A DNA stretch of 64,000 bases. Origin: Dysgonomonas mossii. Lineage in GTDB: Bacteria; Bacteroidota; Bacteroidia; Bacteroidales; Dysgonomonadaceae. A program made the translations under genes and the position numbers. Below, piece after piece: positions 25,121 to 34,096 of the stretch (position 1 is the stretch's first letter; every line of letters begins with the position of its first letter). The notes under the pieces are model-generated. The model worked only from the letters and a program-made list of their open reading frames with translations. It made no database searches and was not told the origin of the DNA. The stretch lies in NCBI RefSeq assembly GCF_004569505.1, contig NZ_SPPK01000004.1, forward strand, positions 394,805-458,804. The letters run 5' to 3'.

Positions 25121-26374
25121 ATGTTTGATTTTGATTCTATACGCGAAATATTTTCTACAATCGGCAAAAATAAGTTACGCACTTTTTTGACCAGTTTTGC
25201 TGTAGCATGGGGTATTTTTATGCTTATAATCTTATTGGCTGCAGGTAATGGGTTGAAAAATGGTGTTACTTCAAACTTTTCACGCAGGGCACAAAACTCT
25301 GTTACATTGTGGCCCGGATGGACTTCAATGGCTTACAAGGGCCTTCCGACGAATAGACAAATAAAATTTGATCAAAAAGATTATGATCTAATACGAAATA
25401 AGATACCAGAGGTAGAATATGTCTCTGTTAGGTTGAGCCAAAGAGTAACTCTATCTTATGAAAAAGAGTATGGTTCGTGGGATATAGACGGCGTGTCACA
25501 GGATGCTTCTATTATCAATAATCTGAAAGTTGCAAATGGAAATGGCCGATTTCTCAATAAAATGGATGTTGACAATCGCCGCAAAGTGATAGTTCTCAGC
25601 CCCGATATGAAAAAGGTATTATTTAAAGATAAAGATCCTATAGACCAATATGTGATTGCTGATAATAATATAGCTTATCAGGTGATTGGGGTTTACGATA
25701 ATGAAGATATCTATGACAACAACCCTCCGGGCTATATTCCTTTCACAACAGCCCAGATGCTATATAACAAAGGTTATGGTTTTCGCAGGATTGATTTTAC
25801 CGTAGTCGGATTGCCAACCAAAGAAGCAAACGAGAAATTTGTAGAAAGGCTCCGCCAACGAATGGGAACACTCCATAATTTTGACGCGGCCGACAGATCT
25901 GCATTGTATGTTCGCAATACGGCAGAAGACATGTTGGAAGCACAAAGTATATTCTTTATTATCACTGCTTTTATCATTGTCATCGGAATTGCTTCATTAT
26001 TAGCGGGAATTGTTGGTGTAGGAAATATCATGCTTATAACGGTAAAAGAACGAACTAAAGAAATCGGTATTCGAAAGGCAATAGGAGCTACTCCTTTCTC
26101 TGTACTCAAGCTCATTATCTTTGAATCTATACTGATCACTACCGTAGCAGGCTATATTGGTATAGTCATTGGGGTTGGTATAACAGAAGGAATTAGTACA
26201 ATTATGGCAAACGCACCATCGGATGGTCCTTCAATATTCAAAGATCCTACAGTAGATTTATCCACTGTAATATGGGCAACAGTGGTTCTGATTGTCGCAG
26301 GAACAATTGCTGGTCTTATACCTGCCCTGAAAGCGACAAAAGTGAGTCCAATAGAAGCGATGAGAGCCGAATAA
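25121..26374 (+). CDS. MacB-type ABC permease (FtsX family), first copy
   Basis: The 417-residue protein has one transmembrane helix near residues 20-45, a large periplasmic MacB_PCD domain (about 50-270), and three C-terminal helices with the FtsX segment GNIMLITVKERTKEIGIRKA. This is the standard four-helix MacB permease topology with the ATPase on a separate chain. It is paralogous to the next gene, from which it is separated by 15 bases, so the two may form a heterodimeric permease. The substrate cannot be read from the sequence; relatives handle antibiotics, lipopeptides, siderophores and lipoproteins. Confidence 0.9.
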   Translation: MFDFDSIREIFSTIGKNKLRTFLTSFAVAWGIFMLIILLAAGNGLKNGVTSNFSRRAQNSVTLWPGWTSMAYKGLPTNRQIKFDQKDYDLIRNKIPEVEYVSVRLSQRVTLSYEKEYGSWDIDGVSQDASIINNLKVANGNGRFLNKMDVDNRRKVIVLSPDMKKVLFKDKDPIDQYVIADNNIAYQVIGVYDNEDIYDNNPPGYIPFTTAQMLYNKGYGFRRIDFTVVGLPTKEANEKFVERLRQRMGTLHNFDAADRSALYVRNTAEDMLEAQSIFFIITAFIIVIGIASLLAGIVGVGNIMLITVKERTKEIGIRKAIGATPFSVLKLIIFESILITTVAGYIGIVIGVGITEGISTIMANAPSDGPSIFKDPTVDLSTVIWATVVLIVAGTIAGLIPALKATKVSPIEAMRAE

Positions 26375-26389
26375 TAAAAAAACCAGAAC

Positions 26390-27646
26390 ATGTTTGATTT
26401 AGATAATTTACAAGAAATATGGGTAACGATCACTCGAAATAAGCTTCGAAGTTTTCTTACTTGCATAGGCGTTTCGTGGGGTATTTTTATGCTTATTATC
26501 CTTATAGGTATCGGATATAGCTTTCAAGGTGGTATCATGAAAAACGTAAGCGGATTTGCATCCAACTCCTGCTTCTTTTGGACAGATGTCACCAGTGAAC
26601 CGTATAAAGGATTCCGTAAAGGACGTTTCTGGTCGATGAACAGAAAAGATGTTACGCTGATCAGAGAGAAAGCCCAATCTGTGGAATATATTTCTCCTGT
26701 ACTCTTTGGAAATAGCGGAGATAAAAATGTTGTACGTGGACGAAAATCAGGATCGTATGGAACAAGAGGTATATATCCCGATCATTTCAATATAGAACAA
26801 CAGCACATACTCATGGGACGGGTATTCAACGAATTGGATATAGCGGGCACTCGCAAAGTATGCGTAATCGGACGAGAGGTTTATGAAACATTATTTCAGC
26901 CGGGGGAAAATCCCGAAGGACAATATATTAGAGTAAATGGAATATACTTTCAAGTAATTGGAGTGATTCGTCCTAAGTCGAACATGTCGATCGGCGGAGA
27001 TGTAGAATCAACGGTTTTTATTCCATTCTCTACAATGCAACAGGCCTTTAACCAAGGAGACAAAGTATATTTTATGGCATGTACGGCTAAACCAGGTTAT
27101 CCAGCCTCTGTGGTAGAAGAAGAGGTTACAGCGATAATAAAAACAGCACATGACATATCTCCTACCGATGAAAAAGCCGTAGGTAGCTTTAATATAGAAA
27201 AACAGTTTCAGATTTTCAACAACTTATTTTTAGGTATTGATTTCCTTATATGGTTTGTGGGAATAGGAGCTTTGTTATCCGGCATTATAGGTATCAGTAA
27301 TATTATGCTGGTAACAGTACGTGAACGAACCCGCGAAATTGGAGTGCGACGTGCTATCGGAGCGAAGCCAATAACAATAGTGAAGCAAATTTTAAGTGAA
27401 AGCTTTGTTTTAACGACAATCGCCGGATTTGCAGGCTTCTTTGCAGGAATAGCACTCATAGAAATCATCAGCTACGTCATGAGCAAAAATATAAGTGATG
27501 ACGTATTTCTCATACCACCGCTAGTTTCATTCTGGACAGCAATAGCTGCATTAGGAGTATTGATCGTATCGGGTATACTTTCGGGATTGATGCCTGCAAT
27601 GAGAGCACTGCGCATAAAAGCAATCGATGCTATCAGAGAAGAATAA
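26390..27646 (+). CDS. MacB-type ABC permease (FtsX family), second copy
   Basis: The 418-residue protein has the same plan as the preceding one: an N-terminal helix after ITRNKLRSFLTC, a periplasmic domain, and three C-terminal helices including SNIMLVTVRERTREIGVRRA. The conserved coupling segment and terminal AMRAL region suggest a functional permease. Sequence divergence from the first copy in the periplasmic domain is large, which favours a heterodimer over redundancy. It lies in the same operon, 37 bases before the membrane fusion gene. Confidence 0.9.
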   Translation: MFDLDNLQEIWVTITRNKLRSFLTCIGVSWGIFMLIILIGIGYSFQGGIMKNVSGFASNSCFFWTDVTSEPYKGFRKGRFWSMNRKDVTLIREKAQSVEYISPVLFGNSGDKNVVRGRKSGSYGTRGIYPDHFNIEQQHILMGRVFNELDIAGTRKVCVIGREVYETLFQPGENPEGQYIRVNGIYFQVIGVIRPKSNMSIGGDVESTVFIPFSTMQQAFNQGDKVYFMACTAKPGYPASVVEEEVTAIIKTAHDISPTDEKAVGSFNIEKQFQIFNNLFLGIDFLIWFVGIGALLSGIIGISNIMLVTVRERTREIGVRRAIGAKPITIVKQILSESFVLTTIAGFAGFFAGIALIEIISYVMSKNISDDVFLIPPLVSFWTAIAALGVLIVSGILSGLMPAMRALRIKAIDAIREE

Positions 27647-27683
27647 TTTACTGTAAAGAATAAAAAATAGAAAATTAAATAAT

Positions 27684-28799
27684 ATGAAAGCTTTAAAAAT
27701 TATTGGACTAGTACTTATCGGATTAATTTTCGTTGGTACATTATATTTTCTTTTTAGAAAATCACAACCGAAGAAGATTGTTTATGAAATATCAACTGTA
27801 GAATCGGGAGATATAGAAAACACTACTGTAGCAACAGGTAAGGTATCACCCCGTGATGAAATTCTTATCAAGCCTCAGATTTCCGGGATTGTATCGGAGG
27901 TGCTGAAAGAAGCCGGTGATTTTGTAAAAGAAGGGGAAATTATCGCTACGGTAAAAGTAATACCAGAGGTTTCTCAGTTGAATAGTGCAGAATCGAGAGT
28001 TAATGTTGCTCGCATCAACCTGAACCAGATAAAAGCGGAATACGACAGACAGAAACAGCTTTTTGGTAAAGGTGTAATAGCCAAGGAAGAGATGGATAAA
28101 TCGGAGGCAGACTACAAAAAAGCTGTAGAAGAACTCGATAACTCTAAAGATAATTTAGATATTGTAAAAAATGGGATTTCTAAAAAAACAGCACAATATA
28201 GTAATACTCAGATCAGATCTACTATTACTGGTATGATACTAGATGTTCCTATTAAAGTCGGAAACTCTGTTATTCAGGCCAATACATTTAATGATGGTAC
28301 TACTATAGCTAGTGTAGCCAACATGAACGATATGATCTTTATTGGAAAAGTAGACGAAACCGAAGTCGGACGTATACATACGGGTATGCCCATGAAACTA
28401 TCTGTAGGTGCTATAGAAAACAAAAAATTTGATGCTGTTCTGGAATATATTGCACCAAAAGGAGTTGAAGAAAACGGAGCGATTTTGTTTGAAATAAAAG
28501 CTGCTGCTCGTATACCTGATACAGTACTTATTCGTGCCGGATACAGTGCAAATGCTGAAATCGTATTATCTAAGGCTGAGAAAGTATTATCTATACCGGA
28601 AAGTACAATAACATTCAGTAATGACTCTGCGTATGTTTATGTGCTAAAAGATTCTATAGAACAATTATTTGATAAAAAACTAATTACTACAGGATTATCT
28701 GACGGAATAAAAGTAGAAGTAAAATCCGGGTTGAAGAAGGGAGATAAGATCAGAGGAAACGAAATTTCAGATAAATCTAAAAAAACGGCTCAAAAATAG
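27684..28799 (+). CDS. Membrane fusion protein (MacA/HlyD family)
   Basis: The 371-residue protein has an N-terminal membrane anchor (about residues 5-24), a biotinyl-lipoyl-like domain with GKVSPRDEILIKPQISGIV, a coiled-coil hairpin (about 100-175), the second lipoyl half, and a beta-barrel with MKLSVGAIENKKFDA. It is periplasmic and inner-membrane anchored, linking the permeases to the outer-membrane channel encoded 24 bases downstream. The order ATPase, permease, permease, fusion protein, TolC is a complete tripartite pump. Confidence 0.92.
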   Translation: MKALKIIGLVLIGLIFVGTLYFLFRKSQPKKIVYEISTVESGDIENTTVATGKVSPRDEILIKPQISGIVSEVLKEAGDFVKEGEIIATVKVIPEVSQLNSAESRVNVARINLNQIKAEYDRQKQLFGKGVIAKEEMDKSEADYKKAVEELDNSKDNLDIVKNGISKKTAQYSNTQIRSTITGMILDVPIKVGNSVIQANTFNDGTTIASVANMNDMIFIGKVDETEVGRIHTGMPMKLSVGAIENKKFDAVLEYIAPKGVEENGAILFEIKAAARIPDTVLIRAGYSANAEIVLSKAEKVLSIPESTITFSNDSAYVYVLKDSIEQLFDKKLITTGLSDGIKVEVKSGLKKGDKIRGNEISDKSKKTAQK

Positions 28800-28823
28800 A
28801 CCGATAGGATAATATATACAATT

Positions 28824-30305
28824 ATGAAAAAAACAATAACACTCTGTGTCCTATTAAGTTTCTGTTTTACAATACAAGCACAAACGGTAAGAAAAAGGAC
28901 ATATGTAGAAAAGGCTGAACCTCGTTCTGAAAAGACCTTAGATGAGACGGCAGATTCAACTAAAATATCAGAAGAACGCTCGGTAGAACCTGTACAAGTA
29001 AAAACTCCACTTTTTTCTCAAGGAACCGGGAAGTGGACATTGAAACAGTGTGTTGATTATGCAGTAGAGAATAATATTGACCTTCGACAACAATCTCTGA
29101 ATGTAAAAAGTGCAGAAATAGATTTGAGCACATCAAAGAATAGTCGCCTTCCAAATTTAAACGGAAATATTGGACAAGATTTTAACTTTGGTCGTTCTAT
29201 CAGAACCACAACAAATGCTGTAGGAACAGGAAATACAGGGTCTACCAGCTTTGGTATATCAACATCTGTACCTCTATTTACAGGATTCCGTATTCCAAAT
29301 CAAATCAAATCGGATGAATTGAATTTGCAAGCTGCAGTCGAAGGATTGAAAAAAGCAAAAGAAAATCTAGAACTACAAGTAGTATCGTTATATCTAGATG
29401 TACTTTTCAAAAAAGAAATCCTAAAGGCATATAAAGACCAAGTATCTTATAGTTCTCAGCAAGTAGAGCGCACACAGTTGTTACTTGAAGCTGGAAAGGT
29501 TCCGTCATCACAATTGTACGATATCAAAGCGCAGTTAGCTAAAGATGAACTGAATGTGACTATGGCAAATAACGACCTTGATTTATCTCTTCTAAATCTG
29601 TTACAATCACTAAATTTGCCAACAACTAAAGATTTTGACATAGAAGAACCTAATTTAGGAGATGTTGTATATGATAATATTTCTAGTATAATACCACCCG
29701 ATCAGGTTTACACTATGGCATTAGAAACAAAACCCCATGTTAAAGAGGCTCAATATAAGCTAGGAAGCTCTCAGAAATTATTAAAGGTTGCTCAGTCAGG
29801 ATACTATCCTACTTTAGATATGACTATGCGCTATGGTACGGGATTTGATCGTATTTATAAAAAAGGGGTAGATCAGGAAAGCATATCTAAACAACTTAGT
29901 CAAAATCAGACTAAATATATAGGATTCTCTCTGAATATCCCGATCTTCAATCGCTTCCAAACACGTAATCAAGTGCGTAGCGCGCGATTAAGCATAGAAA
30001 ACCAAACTCTAGCTTTAGACAATGTAAAACTTGCTCTATACAAGGAAATACAACAAGCATATCAGAGTGCTGTCGCTGCTCAGGCTAAATACGGCTCTAC
30101 AGATAAGGCCTACGATGCAGCGGAAGAATCTTTCAAGTATGCACAAGAAAGATATGAAATAGGAAAATCTACTGTTTTTGAATTTAATGAAGCGAAAACT
30201 AAATTATTGACAAGTAGATCAGAACAGATTCAGGCGAAGTATGATTTCCTTTTTAGAAGTAAAATATTAGATTTCTACCAAGGAAAGCCTATACATTTGG
30301 AATAA
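28824..30305 (+). CDS. TolC-family outer-membrane efflux protein
   Basis: The 493-residue protein has a signal peptide (MKKTITLCVLL to AQA near residue 20), a low-complexity linker of about 50 residues, then the TolC repeat starting WTLKQCVDYAVENN near residue 72. Two long alpha-helical repeats with heptad character make up the rest. TolC proteins form trimeric outer-membrane channels with a periplasmic alpha-barrel. The linker between signal and first helix is longer than usual. It completes the efflux operon and is followed by a strong hairpin. Confidence 0.9.
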   Translation: MKKTITLCVLLSFCFTIQAQTVRKRTYVEKAEPRSEKTLDETADSTKISEERSVEPVQVKTPLFSQGTGKWTLKQCVDYAVENNIDLRQQSLNVKSAEIDLSTSKNSRLPNLNGNIGQDFNFGRSIRTTTNAVGTGNTGSTSFGISTSVPLFTGFRIPNQIKSDELNLQAAVEGLKKAKENLELQVVSLYLDVLFKKEILKAYKDQVSYSSQQVERTQLLLEAGKVPSSQLYDIKAQLAKDELNVTMANNDLDLSLLNLLQSLNLPTTKDFDIEEPNLGDVVYDNISSIIPPDQVYTMALETKPHVKEAQYKLGSSQKLLKVAQSGYYPTLDMTMRYGTGFDRIYKKGVDQESISKQLSQNQTKYIGFSLNIPIFNRFQTRNQVRSARLSIENQTLALDNVKLALYKEIQQAYQSAVAAQAKYGSTDKAYDAAEESFKYAQERYEIGKSTVFEFNEAKTKLLTSRSEQIQAKYDFLFRSKILDFYQGKPIHLE

Positions 30306-30336
30306 TTGAGTTTAATGTAGAATCAAGTGTTATCAG

Positions 30337-30377
30337 ATTCCGTGAAATTATCTTAAGTTTCACGGAATTTTTATTTT
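30337..30377 (+). terminator. Terminator of the efflux operon
   Basis: The arms ATTCCGTGAAA (30337-30347) and TTTCACGGAAT (30358-30368) pair perfectly and are followed by TTTTATTTT. Confidence 0.88.
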
Positions 30378-30418
30378 AAAAACATGCCTTTAGAGTCAAT
30401 TCTCTAGCGAAAAAATTA

Positions 30419-30426
30419 TATATTTG
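30419..30426 (+). promoter_or_regulatory. Candidate promoter -7 box for the NfeD-flotillin genes
   Basis: TATATTTG matches TAnnTTTG and lies 44 bases before the NfeD-like start codon and after the efflux terminator. No clear -33 TTG is seen. Confidence 0.45.
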
Positions 30427-30469
30427 TATAAAGCTTAAATATAATTAACACCATTAACTAAAACCTATA

Positions 30470-31045
30470 ATGAAAGAGTTTTTTGCTAATATGGATGGCA
30501 CTCAACAGTTTTATTGGTATATAGCCATCGGAGCGAGTGTAATATTTATTATACAAACAATAATGACCTTTGTTGGAGCCGATGCGGATACAGGTGTTGA
30601 TGCAGATTTTGATGGAAATCTAGATGGCGGAGATTCTCCTTTTCAGCTTTTTTCTCTTCGAAACCTAATTAATTTTCTTCTCGGATTTGGATGGGCTGGA
30701 GTATCACTTTACAATGTTATAGAAAACAATATTCTTTTAGCTATTGTCGCGTTTCTGGTAGGAGTACTCTTCATTGCATTCTTTTTCTTTATCATGCGAG
30801 CGTTACTAAAACTATCAGAAGATAATAGCTTTAAAATAGAAGATACAATAGGTAAAACCGCAGATGTTTATCTTTCTATTCCTGCGGCAAAAACAGGAAA
30901 AGGTAAGGTCTTTATTAGTGTTAGGGGTTCTACTCATGAACTTTCAGCTATCACCAACAGCGTTGATGAAATCAAAAACGGCTCATTAGTGAAGGTTGTA
31001 GGTATAGAAGGAGATATATTAATTGTTACTCCTTTAACTCTCTAA
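30470..31045 (+). CDS. NfeD/YuaF-like membrane protein, flotillin partner
   Basis: The 191-residue protein has three hydrophobic segments (about 17-37, 65-85, 92-113), an Asp/Gly-rich loop between the first two, and a C-terminal soluble beta domain (about 125-191) with the features of an NfeD OB fold. In many bacteria a gene of this kind lies just before a flotillin gene and the two proteins act together in membrane organisation. Here the flotillin gene follows after 53 bases. No protease domain is present, so this is the short NfeD1b/YuaF type. Confidence 0.75.
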   Translation: MKEFFANMDGTQQFYWYIAIGASVIFIIQTIMTFVGADADTGVDADFDGNLDGGDSPFQLFSLRNLINFLLGFGWAGVSLYNVIENNILLAIVAFLVGVLFIAFFFFIMRALLKLSEDNSFKIEDTIGKTADVYLSIPAAKTGKGKVFISVRGSTHELSAITNSVDEIKNGSLVKVVGIEGDILIVTPLTL

Positions 31046-31098
31046 CAACTATTCTTTGATTGAACAAATACAATAAATTTTAAAATAAAACTCTTATT

Positions 31099-32661
31099 AT
31101 GGAAGGATTATTTGAAGGAACAGGAGTTCTTTTTGTAGTGGCTATAATTGTAATATTTGTCCTCATTATGACAATGGTATCTAGGTACAAGCGTTGTCCG
31201 TCGGACAAAATATTAGTTGTATATGGCAAAACAGGAGGAGCTTCAGCCAAATGTATACACGGTGGAGGTGCTTTTATCTGGCCGGTAGTACAAGATTTTG
31301 CTTATTTAGACTTGAAGCCGATATCTATCGAGGCCAATCTGACTAGTGCATTGAGTAAACAGAACATTAGAGTCGATGTACCATGTCGATTTACTATTGC
31401 GATTTCTACAGAGAAGGAGAATATGAATAATGCGGCAGAGAGATTATTAGGCTTGACCACTTCGCAAATACAAGAATTGGCGAAAGATATCTTATTCGGT
31501 CAGCTTCGTTTGGTGATTGCCACAATGATGATTGAAGAAATCAACTCGGATCGTGATAAATTTCTGGATAATATTTCTAAAAATGTAGATACCGAATTAC
31601 GTAAAATTGGTCTTAAGTTAATCAACGTAAACGTAACTGATATCAATGATGAATCAGGGTATATAGAAGCTCTAGGGAAAGAAGCTGCTGCTAAAGCCAT
31701 CAATGAGGCGAAAGTGAGTGTAGCTGAACAAGAAAAAATGGGTGAAACAGGAAAGGCTGTAGCCGATAGACTTCGTGATGTACAAATAGCCGAAACACAT
31801 CGGGATAGAGATGTGCAGATAGCTATAGCTCAGAAGGACAAAGAGGTTAGCATTGCCGGAGCATTCAGAGATGAGTCGATTGGTAAAGCTGAAGCAACGA
31901 GAGATACTCGTGTAAAAACGGCTGAAGCAAATGCTGTAGCAGTAAAAGGAGAGAATATTGCAAAAATAGAAATTGCAGGCTCCGATGCTCTTCGTCGTGA
32001 AAAGGAAGCAGAAGCCTTGAGACTTGCTGTTTCGTCCGAAAAAGTACAAGAAGCAAAAGCTTTGGAAGAAGCGTATCAGGCAGAACAAAGAGCCGAGTTG
32101 GCTCGTTCTGAAAGAGAACGTTCTACTCAAATAGCTAACGTTGTAATTCCTGCTGAGATAGAGAAACAAAAAATCATTATTGAAGCTCAAGCTAAGGCTG
32201 AACAGTTGAGAGAACAAGCTCGAGGTGAGGCTGATGCTATATTTGCCAAAATGGATGCAGAAGCTCGAGGATTGTATGAAATACTATCTAAACAAGCGGA
32301 AGGTTATAAAGGTGTTGTAAATGCAGCCGGAGGCGATCCTGTAGCAGCATATCAGTTACTACTGATAGAAAAGCTTCCTGAACTGGTGAAAACTCAGGTT
32401 GAAGCGATCAAGAATCTTAAAATTGATAAGATTACTGTTTGGGATTCGTCAGGTAACAATAGCAATGGTCAAACAACTACAGCTAATTTTGTTTCAGGTC
32501 TTATGAAGTCTGTTCCTCCACTCAATGATTTATTCAAGATGGCCGGAATGAATCTTCCTTCGTATCTGAAAGGCGATGCAGAGAAAGCCGGAATTACCAT
32601 CCCTCTTGCGCATCCTATAGAAGATGAAAACAAGAACGAAAAGGAAGATACGAAGAAATAA
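31099..32661 (+). CDS. Flotillin-family membrane-scaffold protein
   Basis: The 520-residue protein has an N-terminal hydrophobic segment (about 8-28), a PHB/SPFH domain (about 30-200) and a long Ala/Glu/Arg/Lys-rich coiled coil (about 200-410), then a C-terminal segment with LIEKLPELVKTQ. This is the plan of YuaG/FloT and YqiK. Flotillins oligomerise at the inner membrane and affect fluidity and assembly of membrane complexes. The coupling with an NfeD-like gene supports the call. The C-terminal tail after residue 430 is Asn/Glu/Lys-rich and probably unstructured. A strong terminator follows. Confidence 0.9.
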   Translation: MEGLFEGTGVLFVVAIIVIFVLIMTMVSRYKRCPSDKILVVYGKTGGASAKCIHGGGAFIWPVVQDFAYLDLKPISIEANLTSALSKQNIRVDVPCRFTIAISTEKENMNNAAERLLGLTTSQIQELAKDILFGQLRLVIATMMIEEINSDRDKFLDNISKNVDTELRKIGLKLINVNVTDINDESGYIEALGKEAAAKAINEAKVSVAEQEKMGETGKAVADRLRDVQIAETHRDRDVQIAIAQKDKEVSIAGAFRDESIGKAEATRDTRVKTAEANAVAVKGENIAKIEIAGSDALRREKEAEALRLAVSSEKVQEAKALEEAYQAEQRAELARSERERSTQIANVVIPAEIEKQKIIIEAQAKAEQLREQARGEADAIFAKMDAEARGLYEILSKQAEGYKGVVNAAGGDPVAAYQLLLIEKLPELVKTQVEAIKNLKIDKITVWDSSGNNSNGQTTTANFVSGLMKSVPPLNDLFKMAGMNLPSYLKGDAEKAGITIPLAHPIEDENKNEKEDTKK

Positions 32662-32669
32662 AAATAAAT

Positions 32670-32710
32670 AAAGACCATTCTTAAATCATAGAATGGTCTT
32701 TATTTTTTAA
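32670..32710 (+). terminator. Terminator after flotillin
   Basis: Arms AAAGACCATTC (32670-32680) and GAATGGTCTTT (32691-32701) pair perfectly, then a T-rich tail follows. Confidence 0.88.
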
Positions 32711-32721
32711 TCTATTATTCT

Positions 32722-32758
32722 AAAAAAGAAGCCCTGTGCTTTATATACATAAGGGCTG
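32722..32758 (-). terminator. Terminator of the aldolase gene
   Basis: On the minus strand AGCCCT pairs with AGGGCT, followed by TCTTTTTT. It lies about 35 bases after the aldolase stop. Confidence 0.65.
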
Positions 32759-32793
32759 CTTAGCAACTATAATAAAAAACACTAGATTTTAGC

Positions 32794-33852
32794 TCACGCT
32801 AAAGTTATTTCTTTATCCAAGTATACATCTTGTATTGTATTTATCAATTCAATACCTTCTTTCATTGGACGCTGAAAAGCTTTACGACCACAAATTAAGC
32901 CCATACCCCCTGCTCGCTTATTAACTACTGCTGTATAGACTGCATCTTTAAGGTCTGACGCTCCATGCGATTCACCACCGGAGTTAATTAGACCAACGCG
33001 TCCCATGTAGCCATTTATAACTTGATAACGGCATAAATCGATAGGATGATCGCTAGACAACTCGGTATACATACGTTCGTCCCACTTCGCAAAGTTAATG
33101 GCTTTGAATCCACCGTTATTCGTTGGAAGTTTTTGCTTAACGATATCTGCTTTTATCGTAACTCCTATATGGTTAGCCTGAGATGATAAATCTGCAGCAC
33201 TGTGATAATCAACACCATCTTTCTTGAAAGAGCTATTTCTAAGATAGCACCAAAGGATGGTTGCCATACCCAATTCGTGTGCATACTCAAAGGCTTTAGA
33301 AATATCTACTATTTGTCTGCGGCTTTCTTCCGAACCAAAGTATATTGTCGCGCCTACAGCTGTAGCTCCCATATTCCATGCTTCTTTTATCGTACCAAAA
33401 AGCACTTGGTCGTATGTATTGGGATATGTTAGCAGTTCATTATGATTAATTTTTACCACAAACGGTATTTTATGCGCATATTTTCGGGCTACTGACCCTA
33501 ATACTCCATAGGTAGAAGCCACAGCACTACATCCCGATTCTATAGCAAGTTTTACTATATTCTCCGAATCAAAATAAATAGGATTTGGAGCAAATGAAGC
33601 CCCTGCCGTATGTTCAATATCCTGATCTACCGGCAAAATAGACAAATAACCCGTATTAGCAAGCCTGCCATGACTGAATAGTCTTTGCAAACTGTTTAAT
33701 GTAGGAATGTTACGATCCGAATCTATCCAAACATTATCTATCGCATTTGGACTTGGCGCATGTATAAGAGATTTGTCAACTGTCTTGCTTACATGCCCAA
33801 GAAGAAACTCACTTTGATCGCCTAAAATGTTTATAATTTTTGAATTAGCCAT
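32794..33852 (-). CDS. fbaB: Class I fructose-bisphosphate aldolase, DhnA/FbaB type
   Basis: The 352-residue protein belongs to the DhnA-like class I aldolases, which cleave fructose 1,6-bisphosphate to DHAP and glyceraldehyde 3-phosphate through a lysine Schiff base without a metal. Typical segments include VVKINHNE (about residue 131), [10 protein letters not shown] and NSGGESHG with the phosphate-binding GG near the C-terminus. A TIKAD segment near residue 218 is a candidate Schiff-base lysine. It acts in glycolysis and gluconeogenesis in the cytoplasm. It is monocistronic, with its own terminator, and is transcribed divergently from the HprK-like gene across a 244-base gap. Confidence 0.88.
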   Translation of the reverse strand: MANSKIINILGDQSEFLLGHVSKTVDKSLIHAPSPNAIDNVWIDSDRNIPTLNSLQRLFSHGRLANTGYLSILPVDQDIEHTAGASFAPNPIYFDSENIVKLAIESGCSAVASTYGVLGSVARKYAHKIPFVVKINHNELLTYPNTYDQVLFGTIKEAWNMGATAVGATIYFGSEESRRQIVDISKAFEYAHELGMATILWCYLRNSSFKKDGVDYHSAADLSSQANHIGVTIKADIVKQKLPTNNGGFKAINFAKWDERMYTELSSDHPIDLCRYQVINGYMGRVGLINSGGESHGASDLKDAVYTAVVNKRAGGMGLICGRKAFQRPMKEGIELINTIQDVYLDKEITLA

Positions 33853-34029
33853 AATATATAAGTTTTGTATTTAGATTATGAATAATCAATCATGTTACTT
33901 TATATAGAACAACCCGATTGAGATTATGTTTAAAAATGCGACACATATGTATACCGTATCAAAAGATTATTTAACATACATAAACCATATCTACCTTATC
34001 ATATTAACTAAAAACTTAAATTTAATCTT

Positions 34030-34037
34030 TATCTTTG
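34030..34037 (+). promoter_or_regulatory. Candidate promoter -7 box for the HprK/PEPCK-like gene
   Basis: TATCTTTG matches the Bacteroidetes consensus and lies 60 bases before the start codon at 34097. Confidence 0.45.
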
Positions 34038-34096
34038 TTTGTTTCGTATCAAGAAACACTCTCTTTTTGTATTAATTTAACCATATATAAAACATT

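Noticed and set aside
31672..32217. 181-residue minus-strand ORF inside the flotillin gene
   Set aside because: It lies antisense to a strongly supported coiled-coil coding region; its Ser/Phe/Tyr-rich, repeat-like composition is what the complement of Glu/Ala-rich codons produces.
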